Positions 7,814-12,652 are shown, counted from the first letter of the stretch. The stretch: DNA of 14,057 bases from JBOHBN01 sp050698355 (GCA_050698355.1 JBOHBN010000010.1:1-14057), one strand, 5' to 3'. The notes: generated by a model from the letters alone, not told the origin. Made by a program: numbers and translations.

Positions 7814-8270
7814 CGCCGTCGCCTCCGTACCGTGCGTTCATATCCGCCAACGACCGCTGCTCGGAGACGATCGCGATACCCAACGCCGACCGATTCTTCG
7901 GACCGACCCCAAGCTGCGCCTCATCCGCCTTGATCGACGCCTCTACCTTCAACGCCACTGCATACAGCGGGTTCGCCGACCGGCCCTGCGAGTTCTCCGT
8001 CAACGGGCTGCCGTCCGCCTCGCCGATCAACCGCCAATACCGGTCCATGTTGAAGATCCACCGCAGCAGCAACCCCCGATCGACGCCGGTCTGCGCCTGC
8101 GACACCGGATCATCCCAATACGCGTCCCACACCTGCCGGGCCTCCGCGCACAACTCCGTACCCTCGGGTAGCTCGACGCGGTCACCGCCGAGCGGCTTCA
8201 GCCGCAGAGTCGCATGCTGGCCGTTGCGCTTATCGACGACCTCACCGACCGGTCGCTTCGCACGCGGCAA
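7740..8270 (-). CDS. Terminase small subunit, P27-like (176 aa)
   Basis: This is the DNA-recognition partner of TerL. The central region (AEARQVWDAYWDDPVSQ, DRGLLLRWIFNMDRYWRLIG) and the block NPLYAVALKVEASIKADEAQ followed by LGVGPKNRSALGI (residues 100-132) follow the P27-type small terminase pattern, in which 'NP', 'lGl.P..R' and a helical core are conserved. The C-terminus has Gly and acidic stretches. The start is a TTG at 8270. No ATG or GTG is in frame before the core, an upstream stop closes the frame, and GGAG lies nine bases upstream. The next upstream gene is an HNH nuclease, the usual cos-phage arrangement. Confidence 0.85.
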   Translation of the reverse strand: MPRAKRPVGEVVDKRNGQHATLRLKPLGGDRVELPEGTELCAEARQVWDAYWDDPVSQAQTGVDRGLLLRWIFNMDRYWRLIGEADGSPLTENSQGRSANPLYAVALKVEASIKADEAQLGVGPKNRSALGIAIVSEQRSLADMNARYGGDGGGGEDAEREQDPRLEAAGDRIRSS

Positions 8271-8305
8271 GGGGTCACGCTCCGTAAGGTCTCTTCACAA
8301 GTGGT

Positions 8306-8326
8306 ACCGCCGAAACGAGCGGCGGT
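8306..8326. other. Hairpin in the HNH-TerS gap (candidate cos / TerS recognition region)
   Basis: ACCGCCG and CGGCGGT form a perfect 7-bp stem with a 7-nt loop, 36 bp upstream of the TerS start. It sits in the 129-bp non-coding gap (8271-8399) between the HNH nuclease and TerS. In phages with this gene order the packaging site often lies here. The packaging-site role is inferred from position only. A leader-RNA structure controlling TerS is equally possible. Confidence 0.35.
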
Positions 8327-8399
8327 GCGGGTCAGGGCGACCGTCACTCTGCGTAGAGATTTTCGACGCCCTAACCCCTGAGTGGTGACGATCCGTGAT

Positions 8400-8720
8400 T
8401 CACGATCCGGTTCGGCGCCATCCGTAGTTGCATCGGGCGCATTCGGCGGTGATGCCGTCGTGGGTGCTGCCGCCGTACCTCCGGGCGATGCGGTGTCCGC
8501 CAGTCGGGGGGTTCCGGGCGGTGAACTCTTCACCGCATGTCATGCAGTGGGTGGCGTGTACGACTGCTTGTGCTCGTGCCTGCTGGTAGTCCCAGCCGTA
8601 GCCGCGTTCGGTTGTGCCTGGTCGGTGGGCGTGTTGGCAGTCGGGGCAGCGGTTCCCGTTGGGTGTGAGGCAGTGGCCGGGTCGGTGGAGTGGGCTGCCG
8701 AGACAAAGGCGCATCGGCAT
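8400..8720 (-). CDS. HNH endonuclease, packaging-associated (106 aa)
   Basis: The core contains CMTCGEEFTARNPPTGGHRI followed by a 'RRYGGSTHDGITAECARCNYG' stretch (described at about residues 60-100): two CxxC zinc ligands, the GGHRI histidine and the final CN, as in HNH nucleases. An N-terminal cysteine pair (CPDCQ) precedes an RGYGWDY block typical of the small HNH proteins beside TerS in HK97-like and actinobacterial phages. These cooperate with terminase in cos cleavage. I prefer ATG 8720 (MPMRLC...), because GGAG lies nine bases upstream. A GTG at 8735 is possible but has no ribosome site. The lipoprotein stop is only a few bases upstream. Confidence 0.85.
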   Translation of the reverse strand: MPMRLCLGSPLHRPGHCLTPNGNRCPDCQHAHRPGTTERGYGWDYQQARAQAVVHATHCMTCGEEFTARNPPTGGHRIARRYGGSTHDGITAECARCNYGWRRTGS

Positions 8721-8742
8721 GGCTTGCATCTCCACGTCATTG

Positions 8743-9135
8743 TCAGCAGGTTATGTCTGCCGCCTGCTGTATCTGCTTGCGCTCATGTGCGTCCATGCCG
8801 GCGCATGGATGGGCGAGGGTGTTGAGTACCTCGGTGAGGTCGTCTTGCCGGTCGGGGCAGGCGTCGCGCACGTTGATCCGCATGATGTTCGCGGGGATGC
8901 CGTTGTCGAGGAAGGTGGCAACTGAGTAGTCGAAGTTGTCGCCTTTTGCCTCGCACTGTTTGAGTGCGAGGCGATTGTAGGTCTGCCAGTCGTGGACCTT
9001 GTGCCCGAGTGCTTCCTCGACATCGTGTCGCCAGGCGTGCTCGTCGACGTGTGAGCCGCACCCGGCGAGGGCTAAGCCTGCGGCACAGACAGCCACTGCG
9101 AGTAGCGGGATACGGTGGTGCGTAGTGTTGGCCAT
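8743..9135 (-). CDS. Phage-encoded lipoprotein with lipobox (130 aa)
   Basis: The N-terminus is a lipoprotein signal peptide: positive/polar start (MANTTHHR), hydrophobic stretch LLAVAVCAAGLALAG and lipobox LAGC with the modified Cys at 26. The mature part (about 105 residues) has four further cysteines (QCEAKG, ACPDRQ, PCAG, final C) and a central block ATFLDNGIPANIMRINVRDA reminiscent of small secreted actinobacterial proteins. It would be anchored outside the membrane. Small phage lipoproteins in other systems block superinfection by the same or related phages; that role here is inference. The ATG at 9135 has AGAGAGG upstream. It is divergent from the toxin gene. Confidence 0.8.
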   Translation of the reverse strand: MANTTHHRIPLLAVAVCAAGLALAGCGSHVDEHAWRHDVEEALGHKVHDWQTYNRLALKQCEAKGDNFDYSVATFLDNGIPANIMRINVRDACPDRQDDLTEVLNTLAHPCAGMDAHERKQIQQAADITC

Positions 9136-9194
9136 GTCAGCCTCTCTCTAGGTTGGCCGTGCTCCCGGGCGGTGGTAGCCGTCGCGGGAGCTTC

Positions 9195-9200
9195 ATACTA
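9195..9200 (-). promoter_or_regulatory. Possible -10 element for the lipoprotein gene
   Basis: On the minus strand this reads TAGTAT, fitting TANNNT. It lies 60 bp upstream of the lipoprotein ATG in the only divergent gap in the window. No convincing -35 is seen. A 7-bp inverted repeat (GCTCCCG 9161-9167 / CGGGAGC 9185-9191) follows in the leader. Confidence 0.25.
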
Positions 9201-9317
9201 CGCCGACGCGTTGAGCCGCGCCATGGTTTACCTCGGGAGCTGGTGTGCCGGTGGGTTGTCCCCGATGACGGCGCGAGGTGGGAGGCTGGTTCGCCGGGCG
9301 TGACACCATCGGACAGC

Positions 9318-9365
9318 TAATCTACCCTTGACTTTAGGACCAATAGTTGAGACCATAACTTATGG
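9318..9365 (+). promoter_or_regulatory. Toxin-antitoxin promoter and operator region
   Basis: This is an A/T-rich patch just before the toxin gene. It holds TAATCT (9318-9323, fits a -10) and TTGACT (9328-9333, -35-like but with a poorly matched partner). Two direct repeats begin GACCA (9338 and 9351). A perfect palindrome, CCATAA-C-TTATGG (9353-9365), covers the start codon ATG 9362. Type II antitoxins of the Phd/YefM family bind palindromes at their own promoter, so autoregulation is plausible. No strong Shine-Dalgarno precedes the toxin. Confidence 0.45.
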
Positions 9366-9631
9366 CCTACCATGTGGAGATCGAACACCAGGCGGCACGC
9401 GCAATGGTACGGCTCCGCCGCAGTGACCGGTCAATGGCCGACCGGATCGATCAAGCAATCGAGGGGCTCAAGGCGAACCCACGCCCGGACGGCTCGATCA
9501 AGCTCACCGGCATGGACGCATGGCGGGTCAGAGTCGGAACGTACCGAGTGATCTACACGATCAACGACACGGTGATGGTCGTCTCGGTGAAGCGCGTCGG
9601 CCACCGGCGTGAAAGCTACAGGAGGTTGTGA
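9362..9631 (+). CDS. RelE/ParE-type toxin of a type II TA module (89 aa)
   Basis: The protein shows the RelE/ParE layout: an N-terminal strand (YHVEIEHQA), helical middle (RSMADRIDQAIEGLKANPRPDG), then the diagnostic WRVRVGTYRVIYTINDT (54-70) and VVSVKRVGHRRESYRRL at the end. Arg/Tyr/His residues in 'WRvRvG.YRviY' and 'v.HR...YR' match mRNA interferases that cleave translated mRNA on ribosomes. Length is typical. The gene is the first of a plus-strand module and has little ribosome-site signal, which would keep toxin low relative to the antitoxin. A ParE-like gyrase role cannot be excluded. Confidence 0.88.
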   Translation: MAYHVEIEHQAARAMVRLRRSDRSMADRIDQAIEGLKANPRPDGSIKLTGMDAWRVRVGTYRVIYTINDTVMVVSVKRVGHRRESYRRL

Positions 9632-9891
9632 TGGCCGAGTTCGTACCGGTCAGCGAAGCGAAAGGCAAGCTGTCGGAGTTGGTCCGAGAGTCTGACTGTG
9701 GCGACGTGGTGCTGATGAAGCACGGCCGTCCTGCCGCTGTCGTGCTGTCCGCCCGCCGCCACGAGGAACTCATGGAGCAGCTCGACGACCTAGAGGATCG
9801 GCTGTCGGTGTATGAGGCCGAAGGTCTCACCATGGATTACGACAAGCTCCGCGCCGAGCTCGGCTTCGATGAGAAGAAGCAGGCAAGCTGA
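9631..9891 (+). CDS. Phd/YefM-type antitoxin (86 aa)
   Basis: The N-terminal domain FVPVSEAKGKLSELVRESDC...VVLMKHGRPAAVVLSARRHEEL (residues 3-49) is the Phd/YefM DNA-binding fold, which represses its own operon. The C-terminal part (EDRLSVYEAEGLTMDYDKLRAEL) is the flexible helical region that wraps the toxin. ATG 9631 is preferred because AGGAGG is five bases upstream. It overlaps the toxin stop by one base (TGATG). A GTG at 9628 would leave only two bases. The toxin comes first here, the reverse of the usual Phd/YefM-RelE order. The strong ribosome site favours antitoxin excess. Confidence 0.88.
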   Translation: MAEFVPVSEAKGKLSELVRESDCGDVVLMKHGRPAAVVLSARRHEELMEQLDDLEDRLSVYEAEGLTMDYDKLRAELGFDEKKQAS

Positions 9892-10127
9892 TGTTCCGTT
9901 CGCCGCGCTTCACCGCAACGACGGACGGTCTCGTCACGCCCCGCTGTCGCCCGCTCGTCGCCTGCTGCCATCCCTTCGGTATAGCGATCGAGTGGCTCGA
10001 TGGATGGCTCGACCTGATCCCGCGTTACTCGCGGCGCTACGGATGGAGCCGGTACGGCGACTGGGGCTGTTACCCGCTGCGGATGCATCGGTTCTGGTCA
10101 CCATTGCAGTTCGCCGGAGACGAGTAA
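9891..10127 (+). CDS. Third gene of the TA module, Trp/Tyr-rich protein of unknown function (78 aa)
   Basis: The ATG overlaps the antitoxin stop by one base (TGATG), so it is probably translated by coupling. The product is rich in aromatics and arginine: WLDGWLDLIPRYSRRYGWSR (residues 35-54) and YGDWGCYPLRMHRFWSPLQF (55-74), with cysteines at 19, 25, 26 and 60. The middle stretch VACCHPFGIAIEWLDGWLDL is hydrophobic but short for a membrane helix. Third codon positions are G/C-biased like the neighbours, which supports real coding. No domain is recognised. It could act with the TA pair, or be an ordinary phage protein co-transcribed by chance. The stop overlaps the terminator stem. Confidence 0.6.
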   Translation: MFRSPRFTATTDGLVTPRCRPLVACCHPFGIAIEWLDGWLDLIPRYSRRYGWSRYGDWGCYPLRMHRFWSPLQFAGDE

Positions 10128-10157
10128 GCCCGGACCGGGTCAAGCGTGGTCCGGGCT
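10127..10157. terminator. Bidirectional hairpin between convergent genes
   Basis: AGCCCGGACC (10127-10136) and GGTCCGGGCT (10148-10157) form a perfect 10-bp stem with an 11-nt loop. The stem starts at the last base of the third TA gene's stop codon. It lies between that gene and the convergent GIY-YIG gene ending at 10191, and could stop both transcripts. There is no U-tract, which is common for actinobacterial terminators but reduces certainty. Confidence 0.6.
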
Positions 10158-10190
10158 GTAGAGACAGTCCTACGGGTCAAAGCGTGATCC

Positions 10191-10688
10191 TTATGCTGCG
10201 TTTACAGCGAGCCCAGCGATGTGATCACGCAGTGGCTGCTCGTATCTGAACCATTCACCCAGCACATACAGTCCTTTGAACTGGCGGTGCCGCTTCTGCT
10301 CGACCTCACGACCACCCGCCTCAGTGGCGAGCAGCTCGTCGTGGGGAATGGATTCGAATCGCACCTTTCGGTTCGTGGTGGTGCCGATCTTCACTCGGTC
10401 GCCGAACCGTAGGTAGTACACGATCGGATCGTGTGTCGGATCGGGCAGAGGTGCGGATGGTCGGGATTGATCTTCACGGCAGCGGACAATGATCTGTTCG
10501 AGGATGTCCGCCGTGATCTCAACGCCTGCCGACGAGACGGCTAGCAGTCGTGCCGTTACTGGACCACGCAGACTGTCGTCGAGGGCCAGTACAGTCGCAA
10601 CGCGTTCATCGGAATCGCGAGGATCGGCAGATGGATACGTCCAGGACGGACGCTTGCCGCTCGTCAGGTAGGGATCAAGATCGCTCAT
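10191..10688 (-). CDS. GIY-YIG superfamily, T5orf172/MUG113-type protein (165 aa)
   Basis: The C-terminal half carries the compact GIY-YIG-like fold: IVYYLRFGDRVKIGTTTNRK (89-108), R110, a helix with E128 and E130 (GREVEQKRHRQF), and the closing GLYVLGEWFRYEQPLRDHI (139-157). The paired 'YY' and 'KIG' elements, the Arg, the Glu and 'GEWF' follow the T5orf172 group, predicted nucleases of phages. Residues 1-80 form an acidic/helical region (SDERVATVLALDDSLRGPVT...) without a recognised domain. I choose ATG 10688; an earlier ATG (10724) sits in the promoter zone. A palindrome lies in the leader. Nuclease activity is a prediction only. Confidence 0.72.
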   Translation of the reverse strand: MSDLDPYLTSGKRPSWTYPSADPRDSDERVATVLALDDSLRGPVTARLLAVSSAGVEITADILEQIIVRCREDQSRPSAPLPDPTHDPIVYYLRFGDRVKIGTTTNRKVRFESIPHDELLATEAGGREVEQKRHRQFKGLYVLGEWFRYEQPLRDHIAGLAVNAA

Positions 10689-10700
10689 GGTGGCCCAACT

Positions 10701-10716
10701 AGGACATACCTGTCCT
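10701..10716. promoter_or_regulatory. Palindromic operator before the GIY-YIG gene
   Basis: AGGACA-TACC-TGTCCT is a perfect 6+4+6 palindrome, 13 bp upstream of ATG 10688. It falls at the expected transcription start of the promoter at 10722-10749, a position where a bound repressor would block initiation. The binding protein is unknown; the small helix-turn-helix protein encoded just upstream is a candidate. Confidence 0.5.
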
Positions 10717-10721
10717 GCTTG

Positions 10722-10749
10722 CATATACCCTGGCCTAACATTCAATCAA
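10722..10749 (-). promoter_or_regulatory. Candidate promoter for the GIY-YIG gene
   Basis: On the minus strand, TTGATT (10749-10744) and TATATG (10727-10722) are separated by 16 bp, a fair sigma-70-type arrangement. The gap between the upstream HTH gene (ends 10770) and ATG 10688 is about 80 bp, so a separate promoter is reasonable. Confidence 0.45.
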
Positions 10750-10769
10750 GGTCAAGTAGCGACACGCTG

Positions 10770-10952
10770 TCAAGCCCTGATGGATCTGCTAACGGTGCCG
10801 ACCTGGTCGATGTCGTAGAGCGCGCGGCCAGTCACCGCGTCATAGATGGCAACTTGGCAATGGCGCCGAATTGTGCGGGTCGAGATGCCGAACCAGACCG
10901 AGAGTGCCTCTCGGTCGAGCAGCGTCTGGCGCGGCAGATGTCTAACGATCAT
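10770..10952 (-). CDS. Small helix-turn-helix protein (60 aa)
   Basis: Residues 12-32 (LDREALSVWFGISTRTIRRHC) form a helix-turn-helix of the MerR/excisionase type: a first helix, a GIS turn and a recognition helix TRTIRRHC. The end (YDAVTGRALYDIDQV) has the familiar 'TG..lYd.d.V' strand seen after such motifs. Small HTH proteins of this type act as DNA-binding regulators or excisionase-like factors. The ATG at 10952 overlaps the stop of a 25-residue micro-ORF as ATGA. The palindrome at 10701-10716 downstream could be its target; this is inference. Confidence 0.75.
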   Translation of the reverse strand: MIVRHLPRQTLLDREALSVWFGISTRTIRRHCQVAIYDAVTGRALYDIDQVGTVSRSIRA

Positions 10953-11026
10953 GGCTCGGTGAGCTTCCGCACTGCGGCTGGCGTGACGCCGAGAAGCTCC
11001 GCGACGGTGACTGTCGGGATCCTCAT
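10949..11026 (-). CDS. 25-residue micro-ORF with HTH-like sequence
   Basis: The ATG at 11026 overlaps the stop of the zinc-ribbon gene (ATGA), and its TGA overlaps the start of the HTH gene (ATGA). The product, MRIPTVTVAELLGVTPAAVR then KLTEP, looks like the first two helices of a helix-turn-helix (TVAELLGVTPAAVRKL). It is either a genuine tiny peptide gene, perhaps needed to pass ribosomes from one gene to the next, or the remnant of a second HTH gene cut short. The exact 4-base overlaps on both sides speak for translation. Confidence 0.5.
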   Translation of the reverse strand: MRIPTVTVAELLGVTPAAVRKLTEP

Positions 11027-11676
11027 GCGGTCTCTCCGATCACTCGTCCGAGCCAGAGCCACTGGTCACGGGTCCATTGTGCCGGACAGCTGGTGCAGCG
11101 GATCGCGTCGCCGGTCTTCGGTGGCCATAGCGGCCCGCCGCATTCGGGGCAGTCGCCGACGGGTTTGGGGTTCGTTTCGCCGATGGCTTGGGTGAGTTGC
11201 CGGTTCAGGTCGAGGATCTCGTTCCACATGTCGATGATCCAGTCTTGCCGGGCGATCCAGTCGAGGTGGGTCCGTAGGAAGCTCGCCTCGCCGACGACAG
11301 TTGCCGGTGCCGTCGGCTGCGTCAGGCCGCGTTCCTCGCGCACCAGTCGTGCCCACGACTCCAGCAGCGCCACCACGGACGCCGTGCCGCGGTGGTCGCG
11401 GTAGGCGACGACGTCGAGTCTGACGGGTACGGGTGCGTCGGCACGTTTGCCGCGTTTGCGGCGGCCGTCGTCGAGCTGCACCGACCCGGGCTCGAGGACG
11501 TGCTCGAGGAGCGCGTAGGTGACGGGCAAGTCGTCGAGCGCTTCGGCGAGGCGCGTGTAGCAGCGGCCGCAGAGGTTCCCTTCGGTGGCTTCGCGTGGCA
11601 GGCAGCCGACGCAGCGGGCCAGGGCACAGTCGGTGTAGTGCTCGCGGGACAGACACCCGTTCATGCACGGATTCAT
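11023..11676 (-). CDS. Cysteine-rich zinc-ribbon protein of actinophage type (217 aa)
   Basis: There are two metal-binding regions. At the N-terminus seven cysteines lie within residues 4-39 (C4, C8, C17, C22, C25, C36, C39: MNPCMNGCLS..., RCVGCLPREA, LCGRCYTRL). A C-terminal zinc ribbon uses C176/C179 and C194/C197 (CPECGGPLWPP, IRCTSC), followed by QWLWLGRVIGE. Between them is a helical middle with VPVRLDVVAYRDHRG. This architecture recurs in actinobacterial phages and prophages with unknown function; DNA or RNA binding is likely. The ATG overlaps the previous stop (ATGA), with AAGGG upstream. Confidence 0.8.
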   Translation of the reverse strand: MNPCMNGCLSREHYTDCALARCVGCLPREATEGNLCGRCYTRLAEALDDLPVTYALLEHVLEPGSVQLDDGRRKRGKRADAPVPVRLDVVAYRDHRGTASVVALLESWARLVREERGLTQPTAPATVVGEASFLRTHLDWIARQDWIIDMWNEILDLNRQLTQAIGETNPKPVGDCPECGGPLWPPKTGDAIRCTSCPAQWTRDQWLWLGRVIGETA

Positions 11677-12011
11677 GCGGCGTCACCCTTCGCTTCCGTT
11701 CGGCGTGGCCTGGCGTCTGATCTCGGGTCGCCGTCCTTGGCGGCGCGGGCGAGTGCGGCGTCGAGTCGGCTGCGCCGCCACCCGAGTCGTTCGGCGATCT
11801 GCCGGCGGTTGAGTCCTTCGCCGCGTAGTAGCTGGTATTCGTCGAGGAACTCGTCGCGGGTCCAGCTGATGCGCTCGTAGTCGGTGAGTTCGCCGCGGTG
11901 GCGGTGGCGGGCGTAGCAGCGGATGCACATGCCGCGGGCCATGTAGCGCCTGGCACTGAACGCGGTGCCGCAGTCGGTGCAGGCGTCGGGGGCGCCGTAC
12001 GGGCGGGTCAC
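11673..12011 (-). CDS. Zinc finger plus helix-turn-helix protein (112 aa)
   Basis: The N-terminus has a four-Cys finger: C11/C14 (ACTDCGTAF) and C29/C32 (RGMCIRCYARHRHRG). Residues 66-86 (GLNRRQIAERLGWRRSRLDAA) are a helix-turn-helix, and the end is basic and probably disordered. This suggests a DNA-binding regulator. The real start is GTG 12011, which overlaps the upstream stop as GTGA. The open frame extends far further upstream, but that part is Arg/Pro-rich shadow of the previous gene. It ends overlapping the next ATG as ATGA. Confidence 0.78.
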   Translation of the reverse strand: MTRPYGAPDACTDCGTAFSARRYMARGMCIRCYARHRHRGELTDYERISWTRDEFLDEYQLLRGEGLNRRQIAERLGWRRSRLDAALARAAKDGDPRSDARPRRTEAKGDAA

Positions 12012-12505
12012 GTGGTGTCCTCGTTGACGGCGTAGGCGGCTTTGGTGAGTCGGTCGCGTTGCGCCGCGGAGAGGCCGGGGACGAGCGCGCGGATGTCTTT
12101 GATCAGCTTGGCGAGGCGGCGTTCGCGGCTGCCGGCTTCGGCGTGGTCGTGGTCGCCGAGGAGGTCTCGGCAGGCGGTGCCACCGCGGTGTGCGACCTGG
12201 TCGGGTTGTGGTGGCCGGTCGTCGACGCCTTCGATGAACCGGGTCGGCTGTGGTGTGGCGGCTTCGGGCTGGCTGGTGGCGGTGAGTGCGGCGCGCCACC
12301 AGCGTGCGGCGTCGGTTTCTTCGAGGCGTTTGGGTGCGCGGCTGGCGGGGTCGGCGGCGCATGCGGTGAGGGCGATCGCTAGCTCGGCGTAGCCGCGGTG
12401 GGTGTGGTTGGTCTGCAGGTAGGTGCGGATGGATCGTTCGGGCCAGTCGGGTCGCAGGATTGCGGTGGCGGCGGCGAGCCTAGCGAGTTCGGCGGGTTCG
12501 GCCAT
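12008..12505 (-). CDS. Conserved phage protein of unknown function, helical (165 aa)
   Basis: Residues 1-75 (AELARLAAATAILRPDWPER, then SIRTYLQTNHTHRGYAELAI, ACAADPASRAPKRLEE, DAARWW) form the helical 'R.Y.ela.AL...A.DP....P.Rl.e.....W' pattern that I associate with small actinophage proteins encoded in this region. The second half is more variable and ends with a basic helix region (RERRLAKLIKDIRALVPGLS). I chose ATG 12505 because AAAGG is six bases upstream. An ATG at 12520 is possible. It heads the chain of overlapping genes, directly after the repeat-rich gap. I know no function. Confidence 0.72.
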   Translation of the reverse strand: MAEPAELARLAAATAILRPDWPERSIRTYLQTNHTHRGYAELAIALTACAADPASRAPKRLEETDAARWWRAALTATSQPEAATPQPTRFIEGVDDRPPQPDQVAHRGGTACRDLLGDHDHAEAGSRERRLAKLIKDIRALVPGLSAAQRDRLTKAAYAVNEDTT

Positions 12506-12539
12506 GATCATCCTTTCCAAGTCAATCGTGCCTCGCGCG

Positions 12540-12652
12540 CGTTACGGAGCTTTGATTTGGAGATCTACCTGAATAAGAGAAGTACTTGGGGTTGGGGTTG
12601 GGGTTGGGTGCACCCGTTACATCGCCGTTAGTAACGGCGTTACATGGCGTTA
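12540..12652. repeat. Repeat-rich non-coding gap with CGTTA repeats and palindromes (possible origin)
   Basis: CGTTA occurs on the plus strand at 12540, 12615, 12626, 12638 and 12648. The last four are spaced 11, 12 and 10 bp, about one helical turn each. CGTTACAT occurs twice (12615 and 12638). A perfect 17-bp palindrome (8+1+8) spans 12623-12639, and another (GGGTGCACCC) 12606-12615. An A/T-richer patch lies at 12549-12587. Placement right after the replication-like genes suggests an iteron-type origin or a multi-site operator. The last repeat overlaps the stop of the 129-residue gene. Confidence 0.5.
12586..12608 (+). repeat. TTGGGG tandem repeat, G-quadruplex candidate
   Basis: Three TTGGGG units plus a partial fourth (TTGGG) give four G-runs of 4, 4, 4 and 3 separated by TT, enough for an intramolecular G-quadruplex on the plus strand. 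The final GGG is shared with the GGGTGCACCC palindrome. It is the only simple repeat of this kind in the window. Confidence 0.85.

Noticed and set aside
6548..7933. 461-codon plus-strand open frame, very rich in Arg and Pro
   Set aside because: It lies wholly antisense to the terminase genes, and its composition is that of a G/C-rich shadow. No domain is visible.
9115..9303. Plus-strand open frame just before the toxin gene
   Set aside because: It overlaps the lipoprotein start and the promoter region, has no ribosome site, and shows no motif or conserved composition.
12011..12362. N-terminal extension of the zinc finger/HTH gene
   Set aside because: The added residues are Arg/Pro/His-rich and come from the other frame of the 165-residue gene. 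The GTG at 12011 has the GTGA overlap seen in the rest of the chain.
12586..12608. TTGGGG tract considered as a telomere of a linear replicon
   Set aside because: It is internal, only about 23 bp long, and flanked by ordinary coding genes. No hairpin end or protelomerase is seen.
12623..12639. 17-bp palindrome considered as a plain terminator of the 129-residue gene
   Set aside because: The arms leave only a one-base centre, so an RNA hairpin would be limited to 7 bp with a 3-nt loop, and no U-run follows. A protein-binding site is more likely, though termination is not excluded.
12586..12652. Repeats considered as a CRISPR array
   Set aside because: Units are 5-6 bp, with no repeat-spacer structure of 20-40 bp and no cas genes.
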